Below the pieces are notes generated by a model that searched no databases, was not told the origin of the DNA, and saw nothing but the letters and a program-made list of their open reading frames with translations. A program made the position numbers and the translations under genes. 12,516 nt of DNA from an uncultured Burkholderiaceae bacterium (GTDB lineage Bacteria; Pseudomonadota; Gammaproteobacteria; Burkholderiales; Burkholderiaceae), in contig CALMPB010000204.1 of assembly GCA_937871985.1 (NCBI GenBank), positions 1-12,516 on the forward strand. Direction: 5' to 3'. Positions 1 through 6,884 of this stretch are shown one piece after another (position 1 is the stretch's first letter; each line of letters opens with the position of its first letter).

Positions 1-1149
1 GGCGGCCAGGCCGGCGATGACCAGGCTGGCCGAGGCGCGCAGGTCGGTGGCCATGACGGTGGCGCCCGAAAGCGCCGGCACGCCCGTCACTACGGCGGTG
101 TGGCCGTCGATATCGATTTTGGCGCCCATGCGGCCCAGCTCCTGCACGTGCATGTAGCGGTTCTCGAAGATGTTCTCGACGATGACCGCCGTGCCGTCGG
201 CGATGGTGTTCAGGGCCATGACCTGGGCTTGCATGTCGGTGGGAAAGGCCGGGTATTCGTAGGTGCGGAAGCCCACGGCCTTGGGCCGCCGATCCATCGA
301 GCCGCGTATCCAGTCGGCGCCACATTCGATGGCCATGCCGGCTTCCTGGAGCTTGTCGAGGATGGCGCCCATGGTGTCGGGGGCGGCGTTGCGTAGCAGG
401 ACGTCGCCGCCGGTGGCGCCGACCGCGCACAGGAAGGTGCCGGCCTCGATGCGGTCGGCCACGATGGTGTGCTCGGCGCCGTGCAGGGTGTCGACGCCGT
501 CGATCACGATGCGGTCGGTGCCGTGGCCCTGGATGCGGGCGCCCATCTTGATGAGCAGTTCGGCCAGGTCGGCGACCTCGGGCTCGCGCGCGGCGTTTTC
601 CAGCACGGTCTGGCCTTCGGCCAGCACGGCCGCCATCATGAGGTTTTCGGTGCCGGTTACCGTGACCATGTCGGTGCGGATGGACGCGCCCTTGAGCCGG
701 TTGGCCTTGGCGATGACGAAGCCGTGTTCGATGCTGATTTGCGCTCCCAGCGCGGCCAGCCCCTTGATATGCTGGTCGACGGGCCGCTGGCCGATGGCGC
801 AGCCGCCCGGCAGGCTGACCTTGGCCTGGCCGAAGCGCGCCAGCAGTGGGCCCAGCACGAGGATCGAGGCGCGCATGGTCTTGACCAGGTCGTAGGGGGC
901 TTCCAGGCTGTGGACGCCGCCGGCGGCGAGGCTCAGCGCGTTGTCGCCCTCCTGCGTGATGTGCACGCCCATCTGGCCCAGCAGGCGAACCGTGGTGCCG
1001 ATGTCCTTGAGGGCGGGCACGTTTTGCAGCGTGAGGGTGTCGGGCGTGAGCAGGCTGGCGCACAGGATGGGCAGTGCGGCGTTCTTGGCGCCCGAGACGG
1101 AGATTTCGCCGTTCAGGCGGTTGCCGCCTGTGATAAGCAGTTTATCCAT
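1..1149 (-). CDS. murA: UDP-N-acetylglucosamine 1-carboxyvinyltransferase MurA (3' end beyond window)
   Basis: MurA transfers enolpyruvate from phosphoenolpyruvate to UDP-GlcNAc in the cytoplasm, the first committed step of peptidoglycan synthesis and the target of fosfomycin. The window holds the first 383 codons. The family is about 418-420 residues, so roughly 36 C-terminal residues lie off the left edge. Visible landmarks are the N-terminal [11 protein letters not shown] motif with the substrate-binding Lys22, the catalytic loop [11 protein letters not shown] with the PEP-reactive Cys117 (Cys115 in E. coli; Cys rather than the Asp of fosfomycin-resistant forms), and [10 protein letters not shown] with Arg371 near the edge. 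The ATG at 1149-1147 overlaps the end of ibaG by 8 bases, so the two are probably translationally coupled. No clear Shine-Dalgarno precedes it. The ibaG-murA pairing is the same as in E. coli. Identification is secure. Confidence 0.97.
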   Translation of the reverse strand, partial: MDKLLITGGNRLNGEISVSGAKNAALPILCASLLTPDTLTLQNVPALKDIGTTVRLLGQMGVHITQEGDNALSLAAGGVHSLEAPYDLVKTMRASILVLGPLLARFGQAKVSLPGGCAIGQRPVDQHIKGLAALGAQISIEHGFVIAKANRLKGASIRTDMVTVTGTENLMMAAVLAEGQTVLENAAREPEVADLAELLIKMGARIQGHGTDRIVIDGVDTLHGAEHTIVADRIEAGTFLCAVGATGGDVLLRNAAPDTMGAILDKLQEAGMAIECGADWIRGSMDRRPKAVGFRTYEYPAFPTDMQAQVMALNTIADGTAVIVENIFENRYMHVQELGRMGAKIDIDGHTAVVTGVPALSGATVMATDLRASASLVIAGLAA

Positions 1150-1390
1150 TCGGATTGGCTTTGTATTCGGCGGGTGTCAGGGTGCGCATCGACAGCGCGT
1201 GTATTTCGCTTTTCATGCGTTCGCCCAGCGAGGAGTACACCAGTTGGTGGCGCGCGATGAGGCGCTTGCCCTCGAAGGCGGGGCTGACGATGACGGCTTC
1301 GAAATGCGAGCCGTCGCCCTGGACTTCGATGTGTTCGCAGTTCAGGGCTTCGGCGATGTATTGGCGCACTTGTTCGGGAGTTGGCAGCAT
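1142..1390 (-). CDS. ibaG: BolA family protein IbaG (YrbA-like)
   Basis: An 82-residue single-domain BolA-like protein. The family binds monothiol glutaredoxins through a shared [2Fe-2S] cluster and takes part in iron-sulfur handling; E. coli IbaG is linked to acid stress. The BolA fold fills the chain. The hallmark C-terminal half carries [18 protein letters not shown] (residues 40-57), with the conserved histidine in RHQLVY that in relatives contributes to cluster binding, followed by the helix [15 protein letters not shown]. Length and the position next to murA favour IbaG over BolA proper. The start at 1390-1388 lies 4 bases after the stop of the ABC-2 permease, and its stop lies inside murA. 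There is no purine-rich Shine-Dalgarno, so translation probably depends on coupling to the upstream gene. Confidence 0.92.
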   Translation of the reverse strand: MLPTPEQVRQYIAEALNCEHIEVQGDGSHFEAVIVSPAFEGKRLIARHQLVYSSLGERMKSEIHALSMRTLTPAEYKANPNG

Positions 1391-1394
1391 GGGG

Positions 1395-2186
1395 TCAGTT
1401 CCGTAGTTTGTAGCCCGAGGCCAGGAGCCTTTGGGTGAAAATGCACAGCACGGCGAATACGCCGGCCACGACGGCCAGGCTGTGCCAGGGCGATACGTCG
1501 GACACGCCGAAAAAGCCGTAGCGAAAGCCGTCGATGGTGTAGAAAATGGGATTCCAGCGCGAGACGGCGAACCAGAACGGGGGCAGGCTGTGTATGGAAT
1601 AGAACACGCCCGACAGGAAGGTGGCCGGCATGATCAGGAAATTCTGGAAGGCCGCGAGCTGATCGAATTTTTCGGACCACAGCCCCGCGACCATGCCCAG
1701 GGTGCCCATGATGCCGCAGGACATGACGGCGAACGCCAGCACCCACAGCACGTTGTGCGGCGGCAGCGGAATGAAGAACAGCGCCACGACCCAGACGCAC
1801 AGGCCCACGGCCAGGCCGCGGGCGATGGCGGCAAGCAGGTAGGCCCAGAAGATCTGCTTGTGAGACAGGGGCGGCAGCAGCACGAAGACCAGGTTGCCCG
1901 TGATGCGGCTTTGAATCAGCGACGACGACGGGTTGGCAAAGGCGTTCTGCAGCATGCTCATCATCATGAGCCCGGGGATCAGGAACGCCGTATAGGGGAT
2001 GGTGCCGTATACGTGAACCCGGCCTTCGAGCACGTGGGCGAACACCAGCAGATACAGCAGGGCGGTCAGGACGGGCGCGGCAATGGTTTGAAAGCCGACC
2101 TTCCAGAAACGCAGGAGCTCTTTGCGCAGCAGGGTGGGAAAGCCCGATCCCATGTCGTCGCGGGGTTGCAGGGCGGGGGCGTTCAT
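1395..2186 (-). CDS. ABC-2 type transporter permease (YadH-like)
   Basis: A 263-residue inner-membrane permease of the ABC-2 family, partner of the ATPase encoded just upstream. An N-terminal cytoplasmic segment (PTLLRKELLRFWKV) leads into about six hydrophobic segments. The middle part has the PGLMMMSMLQNAF stretch and the conserved ABC-2 sequence around LIMPATFLSGVFYSIHSLP and RWNPIFYTIDGFRYG. I chose the ATG at 2186-2184, which forms an ATGA overlap with the ATPase stop; a GGAAG purine stretch lies just upstream. The longer frame to 2330 adds an Arg/His-rich segment that merely shadows the ATPase. Relatives such as E. coli YadH lack an assigned substrate. Placement between mla genes and ibaG-murA suggests a cell-envelope lipid or glycan export role, which is inference. 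Confidence 0.93.
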   Translation of the reverse strand: MNAPALQPRDDMGSGFPTLLRKELLRFWKVGFQTIAAPVLTALLYLLVFAHVLEGRVHVYGTIPYTAFLIPGLMMMSMLQNAFANPSSSLIQSRITGNLVFVLLPPLSHKQIFWAYLLAAIARGLAVGLCVWVVALFFIPLPPHNVLWVLAFAVMSCGIMGTLGMVAGLWSEKFDQLAAFQNFLIMPATFLSGVFYSIHSLPPFWFAVSRWNPIFYTIDGFRYGFFGVSDVSPWHSLAVVAGVFAVLCIFTQRLLASGYKLRN

Positions 2187-2974
2187 GCGGCTTCTTCCAT
2201 GATTTCGTCGTTGTTCATGATGCGCACGAAGGCGTCTTCGAGGTCGACGCCGCCGACGCGCGCCAGCAGGGCCTGGGTGGTGTCCAGCGCCACGATGCGC
2301 CCCTGCTTGAGCATGGCGATGCGGCCGCACAGCGCTTCGGCTTCTTCCAGGTAGTGCGTGGTGAGCAAAATGGTGTGCCCTTCGCGGTTCAAGCGCGAAA
2401 TGAATTCCCAGAGCGTGCGGCGCAAATCCACGTCCACGCCCGCCGTGGGTTCGTCCAGGATGATGACGGGAGGGCGGTGCACCAGCGCCTGGGCGACCAG
2501 CACGCGGCGCTTCATGCCGCCCGACAGCGCGCGCATATTGGACTCGGCCTTGTCGGCCAGGCCCAGGTTGGCCAGCACTTCGTCGATCCAGTCGTCGTTG
2601 TTGCGCAGGCCGAAGTAGCCCGATTGCAGGCGCAGGGTTTCGCGCACGGTGAAGAACGGGTCGTAGACCAGCTCTTGGGGCACCACGCCCAGCGAGCGGC
2701 GGGCCATTTTGTAGTCGGTCACGACATCGTGGCCACAGACGGCCGCCGTGCCGGAGCTGGCGCGCCCCAGGCCGGCCAGAATGGAAATGAGCGTGGTCTT
2801 GCCGGCGCCGTTGGGGCCCAGCAGGCCGAAGAACTCACCGTGTTCGACATTCAGGCTGACGTCGTTCAGGGCCTGGAATCCCTTGCCGCCGCCACCTCCA
2901 CCGAATAGCGTCTTCCATAGCGGCCGACTGGATTGGTAGATTTTGGATACGTGATTTAAATTGAGCGCGGACAT
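2183..2974 (-). CDS. ABC transporter ATP-binding protein (YadG-like, ABC-2 exporter)
   Basis: Cytoplasmic ATPase powering the adjacent ABC-2 permease. Counting from the ATG at 2974-2972 (263 residues), all nucleotide-binding motifs are intact: Walker A GPNGAGKT (53-60), Q-loop Gln100, signature LSGGM (150-154; Met for the usual Gln), Walker B VIILDEP (170-176) and H-loop His207. The C-terminus is of the exporter (CcmA/YadG) type. An odd feature is a run of six glycines (residues 25-30) between the first strand and the Walker A region. A TTG start three codons upstream (2983-2981) is possible, but no Shine-Dalgarno favours either start. The stop overlaps the permease start as ATGA. A hairpin with T-run and a TATAAT box lie immediately upstream, so this gene may open its own transcription unit. 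The substrate is unknown. Confidence 0.94.
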   Translation of the reverse strand: MSALNLNHVSKIYQSSRPLWKTLFGGGGGGKGFQALNDVSLNVEHGEFFGLLGPNGAGKTTLISILAGLGRASSGTAAVCGHDVVTDYKMARRSLGVVPQELVYDPFFTVRETLRLQSGYFGLRNNDDWIDEVLANLGLADKAESNMRALSGGMKRRVLVAQALVHRPPVIILDEPTAGVDVDLRRTLWEFISRLNREGHTILLTTHYLEEAEALCGRIAMLKQGRIVALDTTQALLARVGGVDLEDAFVRIMNNDEIMEEAA

Positions 2975-2981
2975 GATAAGC

Positions 2982-3012
2982 AAAAAGCCTGGCCCGTCAT
3001 TGAGCCAAGCTT
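2982..3012 (-). terminator. Hairpin plus T-run between mlaC and the ABC ATPase gene
   Basis: Read on the minus strand, AAGCTTGGC (3012-3004) pairs with GCCAGGCTT (2993-2985): a 9-bp stem with one G-U wobble and a 10-base loop, running directly into five T residues (2986-2982). This has the form of a short intrinsic terminator for mRNA coming from mlaC. It lies only 8 bases before the ATG of the ATPase gene, so it could instead act as an attenuator. The stem is modest, so efficiency is uncertain. Confidence 0.5.
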
Positions 3013-3015
3013 ACT

Positions 3016-3021
3016 ATTATA
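3016..3021 (-). promoter_or_regulatory. Candidate sigma70 -10 box (TATAAT) for the ABC-2 exporter genes
   Basis: The minus strand carries a perfect TATAAT in an otherwise GC-rich gap. A start about 7 bases downstream (near 3009) would give a leader of about 35 bases to the ATPase ATG. At spacings of 16-18 the -35 position is poor (best is ACACCA or CACACC, 2 of 6 matches) and there is no extended -10 TG, so activity may need an activator. A transcript starting here would lack most of the left arm of the adjacent hairpin and so escape it. Confidence 0.4.
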
Positions 3022-3070
3022 GGTGCGAACGCCTTGCCTGGTGTGCCGCCTGCCCCGGGAGAGCGGGCGC

Positions 3071-3718
3071 CTACTTGTTGCGTGCGTTCAGGGCCTTGAT
3101 GAGACCGTCGATGCCGTTCTGGTTGATCTGCTCGGCAAACTGGTTGCGGTAGTTCTGGATGAGCCAGATGCCTTCGACGTTGAGATCGTAGATTTTCCAG
3201 CCGTCGCCGGTTTTTTCCAGGCGGTAGTCCACGCCCACGGGAGGCCCGTTGCGCTGCGACAGTGTCGAGCGTACGACGGCGTCGTCGGCGTTGGCGTCGC
3301 CCCGGAACGGGGCAATGGTCAGCGCCGACACATTGTCGACACGCGAAAGCGCGCCGCTGTACGTGCGGATGAGCGTTCCCTTGAAGGCTTCGGTCAGGTC
3401 TTTCTGCTGTTGCGGCGTAGCCTGGCGCCAGTAGCGGCCGGCGGCCAGGCGGGTGGTTTTTTCCAGGTCGACGTAGGGCAGGACGTATTGGTTGACCAAC
3501 TGGTTGATCTTGGAGAGGTCGCCGTTTTTGGCGGCGGGCTCGGCCTTGATGGCGGCCAGCGCGTTGTTGCCCACGGCGCTGACGAAATCATTGGGCGCGC
3601 CCTTGGCGTTGACGGGTTCGTCGGCCAGGGCCGCGCCGGCAATGCCCAGCCCCAGGAGGCCGGCGGCAAAAAAACGAAGGACTTTGGCGGTACAGAATGA
3701 AAAAAGAGTGTGGCGCAT
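3071..3718 (-). CDS. mlaC: Periplasmic phospholipid-shuttle protein MlaC
   Basis: A 215-residue MlaC/Ttg2D family protein. MlaC carries phospholipid across the periplasm between the outer-membrane MlaA-porin complex and the inner-membrane MlaFED complex. The N-terminus is a Sec signal: hydrophobic core FFAAGLLGLGIAGAALA with likely cleavage after ALA (residue 32), leaving a mature protein beginning DEPV. The mature part shows the family pattern: NQYVLPYVDLEKTTRLAAGRYW (written in two parts, NQYVLPYVDLEKTT and RLAAGRYW), EAFKGTLIRTYSGAL, and a C-terminal GWKIYDLNVEGIWLIQNYR that in relatives helps form the lipid cavity. The start at 3718 has a good Shine-Dalgarno, AGGAAG at 3731-3726, 7 bases away. 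It follows mlaA with a 15-base gap, as commonly seen in betaproteobacteria, where mlaA sits inside the operon. In E. coli mlaC is followed by mlaB; here it is not. Confidence 0.95.
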   Translation of the reverse strand: MRHTLFSFCTAKVLRFFAAGLLGLGIAGAALADEPVNAKGAPNDFVSAVGNNALAAIKAEPAAKNGDLSKINQLVNQYVLPYVDLEKTTRLAAGRYWRQATPQQQKDLTEAFKGTLIRTYSGALSRVDNVSALTIAPFRGDANADDAVVRSTLSQRNGPPVGVDYRLEKTGDGWKIYDLNVEGIWLIQNYRNQFAEQINQNGIDGLIKALNARNK

Positions 3719-3733
3719 AAGAAGACTTCCTGA

Positions 3734-4576
3734 TTATTTGGCCGGCTTGGCGGGCGCCGTGGGCGCGTCGCCGTTGTCGGAATAGTCGGGCAGGTCGCCG
3801 CTGGAGTAGTCGGGCAGGGATTGCCGGGACGTGGCGTGCGAACCTTCCACCAGGGCCTGGCGGCGTTGCAGGTAGGCATCGCGGATGAAACTGTATTTGT
3901 CCAGAGCGATGTCGTTGACGAGCTGATCGGCGCTGAGCAGGCTGGCGCGCATGTCGATCAGGCTGAGCGCGATGATGGAGTTGCGCAGGGGCACGTTGTC
4001 GATGGCGAATATCGGCGTGTACATCGAGGCGTCGGCCGCCAGGCCGGCCAGCGAGGCCGTGCCGTCGCGCAGCGTGGTCGAGCCCCAGAAGGGGAAGACG
4101 ATGTACGGCCCGGGGCCGAAGCCCCAGACGCCCAGCGTTACGCCGAAATCGTTCACGATGCGCTTGGAGCCGTTCATGGAGGCGACGTCGATACAGCCGC
4201 CCAGCCCCATGGTGGAATTGAACAGAACCCGGCCCATGCTGTTGATGCCGTCGGGCGCCCGGCCTTGCAGGAAGCTGTTGATGGACGACCAGGCGTCGGC
4301 CAGGTTGTTGAATATATTGTGGATGCAGGTGCGCACGGGCTTGGGCGTAATGGTTTCGTAGCCCTGGGCGATAGGCTTGAATACCGCCCTGTCCACCTTG
4401 TCGTTGAAGGCGTACATGCCGCGGTTGTAGCTTTCCAGCGGGTCTTTGGGGTTGGGATTGGGGACGCTGGCGCATCCGGCAGCCAGGGCAGCCGCGGCCA
4501 GGGCCGGAATACAGCGTGCCATCCGCTTGCGTGTCGAGCTTGAAGTGTCCTGGTTCATATTGTTGTGAGCGTTCAT
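3734..4576 (-). CDS. mlaA: Outer-membrane phospholipid-transport lipoprotein MlaA (VacJ)
   Basis: MlaA sits as a ring in the inner leaflet of the outer membrane next to trimeric porin and removes mislocalised phospholipid from the outer leaflet. The 280-residue chain has a lipoprotein signal ending LAAGC with the lipidated Cys35, then the diagnostic DPLESYNRGMYAFND motif, the NSTMGLGGCIDVA region and the GPGPYIVFPFWGSTTLRDG stretch. After about residue 245 comes a low-complexity tail with the pentapeptide LPDYS twice, then an Ala/Pro/Lys-rich end. The start is uncertain: ATG at 4576, 4558 or 4522 all keep a signal sequence, and none has a strong Shine-Dalgarno. The 4522 start would give a more typical short n-region (MARCIPALAAAALAAGC). 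It lies 87 bases after mlaD and 15 before mlaC. Confidence 0.95.
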   Translation of the reverse strand: MNAHNNMNQDTSSSTRKRMARCIPALAAAALAAGCASVPNPNPKDPLESYNRGMYAFNDKVDRAVFKPIAQGYETITPKPVRTCIHNIFNNLADAWSSINSFLQGRAPDGINSMGRVLFNSTMGLGGCIDVASMNGSKRIVNDFGVTLGVWGFGPGPYIVFPFWGSTTLRDGTASLAGLAADASMYTPIFAIDNVPLRNSIIALSLIDMRASLLSADQLVNDIALDKYSFIRDAYLQRRQALVEGSHATSRQSLPDYSSGDLPDYSDNGDAPTAPAKPAK

Positions 4577-4663
4577 GTGTTGAATGATAACAGTCGGTTG
4601 CCGCGGCCCGCCAAGGCGGCCCGTGCCCCGGAAGCCCGGCGGCGGTTGGTGTTTAGGCCATGT

Positions 4664-5176
4664 TCAGGGTTTTGCGGGCGGCGTTCCGGCGCCGGCGGCA
4701 GGAGCTTCTTTGGCGGTGCCTTCCTTACTGGCCGAGTTGTACAGGAATTTGCTGATCAGTTCTTCCAGCACCACGGCGCTTTGAGTGTATTGAATGGTGC
4801 CGTTCTGAGCCAGCATTTTATCGTCGCCGCCCGGCGTGATGCCAATATATTGTTCGCCGAGCAGGCCCGAGGTAAGTATGGAAGCGGACGAGTCGTCGGG
4901 GAACTGGTATTGCGACTCCATATCCAGGGTGGCCACGGCCTGGTAGCGTTTGTTGTCGAACGAAATGCTCGCAACGCGCCCGACGACGACGCCGCTGCTT
5001 TTGACCGGCGCGCGAACCTTCAGGCCGCCCAGGTTGTCGAAACGGGCTTGCACCTGGTAGGTCGAAGCCAGGGAGAACGAGCTTAGATTGCCTGCCCGCA
5101 GGGCCAGGAACACCAGGGCCACAATACCCAGCAGTACAAACAGGCCGACCCAGAAATCGGTTTTTTCACGCGTCAT
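4664..5176 (-). CDS. mlaD: MCE-domain protein MlaD of the phospholipid ABC transporter
   Basis: MlaD forms a membrane-anchored hexameric ring on the periplasmic side of MlaFE and channels phospholipid between MlaC and the transporter. The 170-residue protein has an N-terminal anchor (FWVGLFVLLGIVALVFLAL, residues 8-26), an MCE domain from about 38 to 118 (with ARFDNLGGLKVRAPVKSSG and the LLGEQYIGI loop at 105-113 lining the pore), a short C-terminal helix at about 132-148 (TQSAVVLEELISKFLYN) and a disordered Ala/Pro tail. The length is usual for a single-MCE MlaD. The ATG at 5176 follows the mlaE stop by 19 bases; only a weak purine stretch (GACGGA) precedes it. Confidence 0.95.
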   Translation of the reverse strand: MTREKTDFWVGLFVLLGIVALVFLALRAGNLSSFSLASTYQVQARFDNLGGLKVRAPVKSSGVVVGRVASISFDNKRYQAVATLDMESQYQFPDDSSASILTSGLLGEQYIGITPGGDDKMLAQNGTIQYTQSAVVLEELISKFLYNSASKEGTAKEAPAAGAGTPPAKP

Positions 5177-5195
5177 GGTTTTTCCGTCTTAATCG

Positions 5196-5984
5196 TTAAT
5201 TGCTGAACATCAGGGCGGTAAGCAGGAAGTCCAGGCCCAGCACCGCAAGCGAGCCGCTCACCACAGTGCGCGTGGTGGCGCGCGATACCCCCTCGGGGGT
5301 GGGCTTGGCGTTCCAGCCTTCATACAGGGCGATGAGCGTGACGGCAATCCCGAAGATCACGCTTTTCAGCACGCCGTTGAGCACATCGTTGAAGACATCG
5401 ACGCCGGATTGCATCTGCGACCAGAAGGCGCCGGAGTCGATGCCGATAAGCAGCACACCCACGATCCAGCCTCCGATGATGCCCACCATGGAAAATACCG
5501 CGGCCAGCACCGGCATGGCAATGACGCCGCCCCAGAAGCGCGGCGTCAGCACGCGGCGGATGGGATCCACGGCCATGACTTCCATGGCGGCAAGCTGCTC
5601 GCCGGCCTTCATGAGCCCGATTTCGGCAGTCAGCGAGGTGCCGGCCCGCCCGGCGAACAGCAGGGCGGTGACGACGGGGCCCAGCTCGCGGGTCAGCGAC
5701 AGCGCCACCAGCAGGCCCAGCGCTTCTTCGGAACCGTAGCGGTTGAGCGTGTAGTAGCCCTGCAGGCCCAGTACGAAGCCCACGAACAGGCCCGAGACGG
5801 CGATGATGAGCAACGAGTAGTTGCCAATGAAATGGATTTGTTGCGAAACCAGGCCCGGGCGCTTGAGCGCGATGCCGCTGCGCGCGAGGATGGTGGCGAA
5901 AAGGCGGGTAAAGGAACCCAGGCCGTAGATGGTGCTGCGGACAAGGCTTCCCAGCCGGCCGATACCGCGAACGAGCGTGCTCAT
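5196..5984 (-). CDS. mlaE: Phospholipid ABC transporter permease MlaE
   Basis: Integral inner-membrane subunit of the MlaFED complex, 262 residues. The family hallmark is the segment from residue 98 to 150, with LTRELGPVVTALLFAGRAG, TAEIGLMKAGEQLAAMEV and DPIRRVLTPRFW, which contacts the ATPase. An amphipathic N-terminal helix (GSLVRSTIYGLGSFTRLF) precedes the membrane segments, and the last hydrophobic segment reaches the C-terminus (LDFLLTALMFSN). The start at 5984-5982 overlaps the mlaF stop as ATGA and has a strong Shine-Dalgarno, GGAGG at 5995-5991, inside the end of mlaF. This excludes the much longer upstream frame, which merely shadows mlaF. No STAS (MlaB) sequence is fused at the N-terminus. 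Confidence 0.96.
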   Translation of the reverse strand: MSTLVRGIGRLGSLVRSTIYGLGSFTRLFATILARSGIALKRPGLVSQQIHFIGNYSLLIIAVSGLFVGFVLGLQGYYTLNRYGSEEALGLLVALSLTRELGPVVTALLFAGRAGTSLTAEIGLMKAGEQLAAMEVMAVDPIRRVLTPRFWGGVIAMPVLAAVFSMVGIIGGWIVGVLLIGIDSGAFWSQMQSGVDVFNDVLNGVLKSVIFGIAVTLIALYEGWNAKPTPEGVSRATTRTVVSGSLAVLGLDFLLTALMFSN

Positions 5985-6814
5985 GAGCGTCCTCCGTGCT
6001 GCTGCAGCCACTGGGCGAATGCCGGCGTTTCCGGGTAGTTGAAGGCGATGGGGCCGTCCGGCTCGCCGTTCAGGAATTGCCGCACGTAGGGATCGGCCGA
6101 CCGGGTGAGGTCGTCGGGCCGGCCGCTGGCCAGCAGCTTGCCCTGGCCCACCATGTACACCGTATCGGCGATGGCGAACGATTCGGCGACATCGTGGGTG
6201 ATGAGGACGGAGGCGCAATGCAGGCGGTCGGTCAGGTTGCGGATGAGCTGCGCGGTAATGCCAAGCGATATGGGATCCAGCCCGGCGAAGGGCTCGTCGT
6301 ACAGGATGAGCTCGGGTTCCAGCACGATGGCGCGGGCCAGCGCCACGCGGCGGGCCATGCCGCCCGAGATCTCCGAGATTTTCAGGTGCGCCGCGGCGCG
6401 CAGCCCCACGGCGTCGAGCTTGTCGAGCACGCGCTCGACGATCTGGCTTTCGGACACCTGCGTGTGCTCGCGCAAGGGGAAGGCCACGTTTTCGAAGACG
6501 TTCAGGTCGGTGAACAGAGCGCCCTGCTGGAACAGCACCCCCATGCGCTGGCGCAGCGCCTGCAACTGGCCGGCGCTGGCGGCGGCGATGTCCTGGCCGA
6601 ACGCGGTAATCGTGCCGCGCAGCGGCAGGATCTGCCCCGTGGCGCCTCGCAGCAGCGTGGTCTTGCCCGAGCCCGAGCCGCCCATCAGGGCGACGACCTG
6701 CCCGCGGCATACCTCGATGTCGATGTCCGCAAGCACGGTAAAGCCGCCATAGCCCAGGGCGACGTCCTTGAACAGCAATAACGAGTTTGAGGCAGATGTT
6801 GCGTCAGAGGTCAT
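5981..6814 (-). CDS. mlaF: Phospholipid ABC transporter ATP-binding protein MlaF
   Basis: Cytoplasmic ATPase of the Mla system, 277 residues. Motifs are intact: Walker A GGSGSGKT (45-52), Q-loop around Gln96 (FQQGALFTDL), signature ISGGM (149-153) followed by ARRVALARA as in MlaF proteins, Walker B LILYDE (169-174) with FAGLD, and H-loop His207 (LITHD). A tail past residue 245 (DGPIAFNYPETPAFAQWLQ) matches the C-terminal extension of MlaF, which in E. coli reaches over to the partner MlaF and contacts MlaB. This matters because mlaB is absent here. It is the first gene of the mla unit. A plausible promoter lies in the 70-base gap to the upstream regulator gene. No clear Shine-Dalgarno precedes the ATG at 6814. 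Confidence 0.96.
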   Translation of the reverse strand: MTSDATSASNSLLLFKDVALGYGGFTVLADIDIEVCRGQVVALMGGSGSGKTTLLRGATGQILPLRGTITAFGQDIAAASAGQLQALRQRMGVLFQQGALFTDLNVFENVAFPLREHTQVSESQIVERVLDKLDAVGLRAAAHLKISEISGGMARRVALARAIVLEPELILYDEPFAGLDPISLGITAQLIRNLTDRLHCASVLITHDVAESFAIADTVYMVGQGKLLASGRPDDLTRSADPYVRQFLNGEPDGPIAFNYPETPAFAQWLQQHGGRS

Positions 6815-6845
6815 GCAGGGAAAGACACGTAGTGGTTAGCCCAGC

Positions 6846-6873
6846 ATTGTATCGCGATTAATTGCCTGGGCAA
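6846..6873 (-). promoter_or_regulatory. Candidate sigma70 promoter of the mla operon, with overlapping inverted repeat
   Basis: On the minus strand, TTGCCC (6873-6868, 4 of 6 matches) and TACAAT (6851-6846, 5 of 6) are separated by 16 bases. The predicted start near 6839 gives a leader of about 25 bases to the mlaF ATG. The -35 region overlaps a short inverted repeat (plus strand TTGCC-TG-GGCAA, 6862-6873), and an 8-base palindrome ATCGCGAT (6851-6858) touches the -10 box. Either could be a regulator site, but both are short enough to occur by chance. Confidence 0.45.
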
Positions 6874-6884
6874 GTAATGGGCGA

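Noticed and set aside
100..1260. Long plus-strand open frames opposite murA and ibaG, including a 263-codon one
   Set aside because: They are Ala/Gly/Arg/His-rich antisense frames typical of GC-rich DNA, lie fully opposite secure genes, and show no domain pattern or Shine-Dalgarno.
2187..2330. Extended N-terminus for the ABC-2 permease (311-residue version)
   Set aside because: The extra segment is Arg/His-rich and only shadows the ATPase gene. The ATG at 2186 gives the normal family start and an ATGA overlap.
4577..4663. GC-rich gap between mlaD and mlaA as a site of a terminator or small gene
   Set aside because: No hairpin followed by a T-run, no promoter pair and no credible short gene could be seen.
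5985..6710. 504-residue version of MlaE that could suggest a fused N-terminal domain
   Set aside because: The added 242 residues are an out-of-frame reading of mlaF. The true start at 5984 has GGAGG 6 bases upstream.
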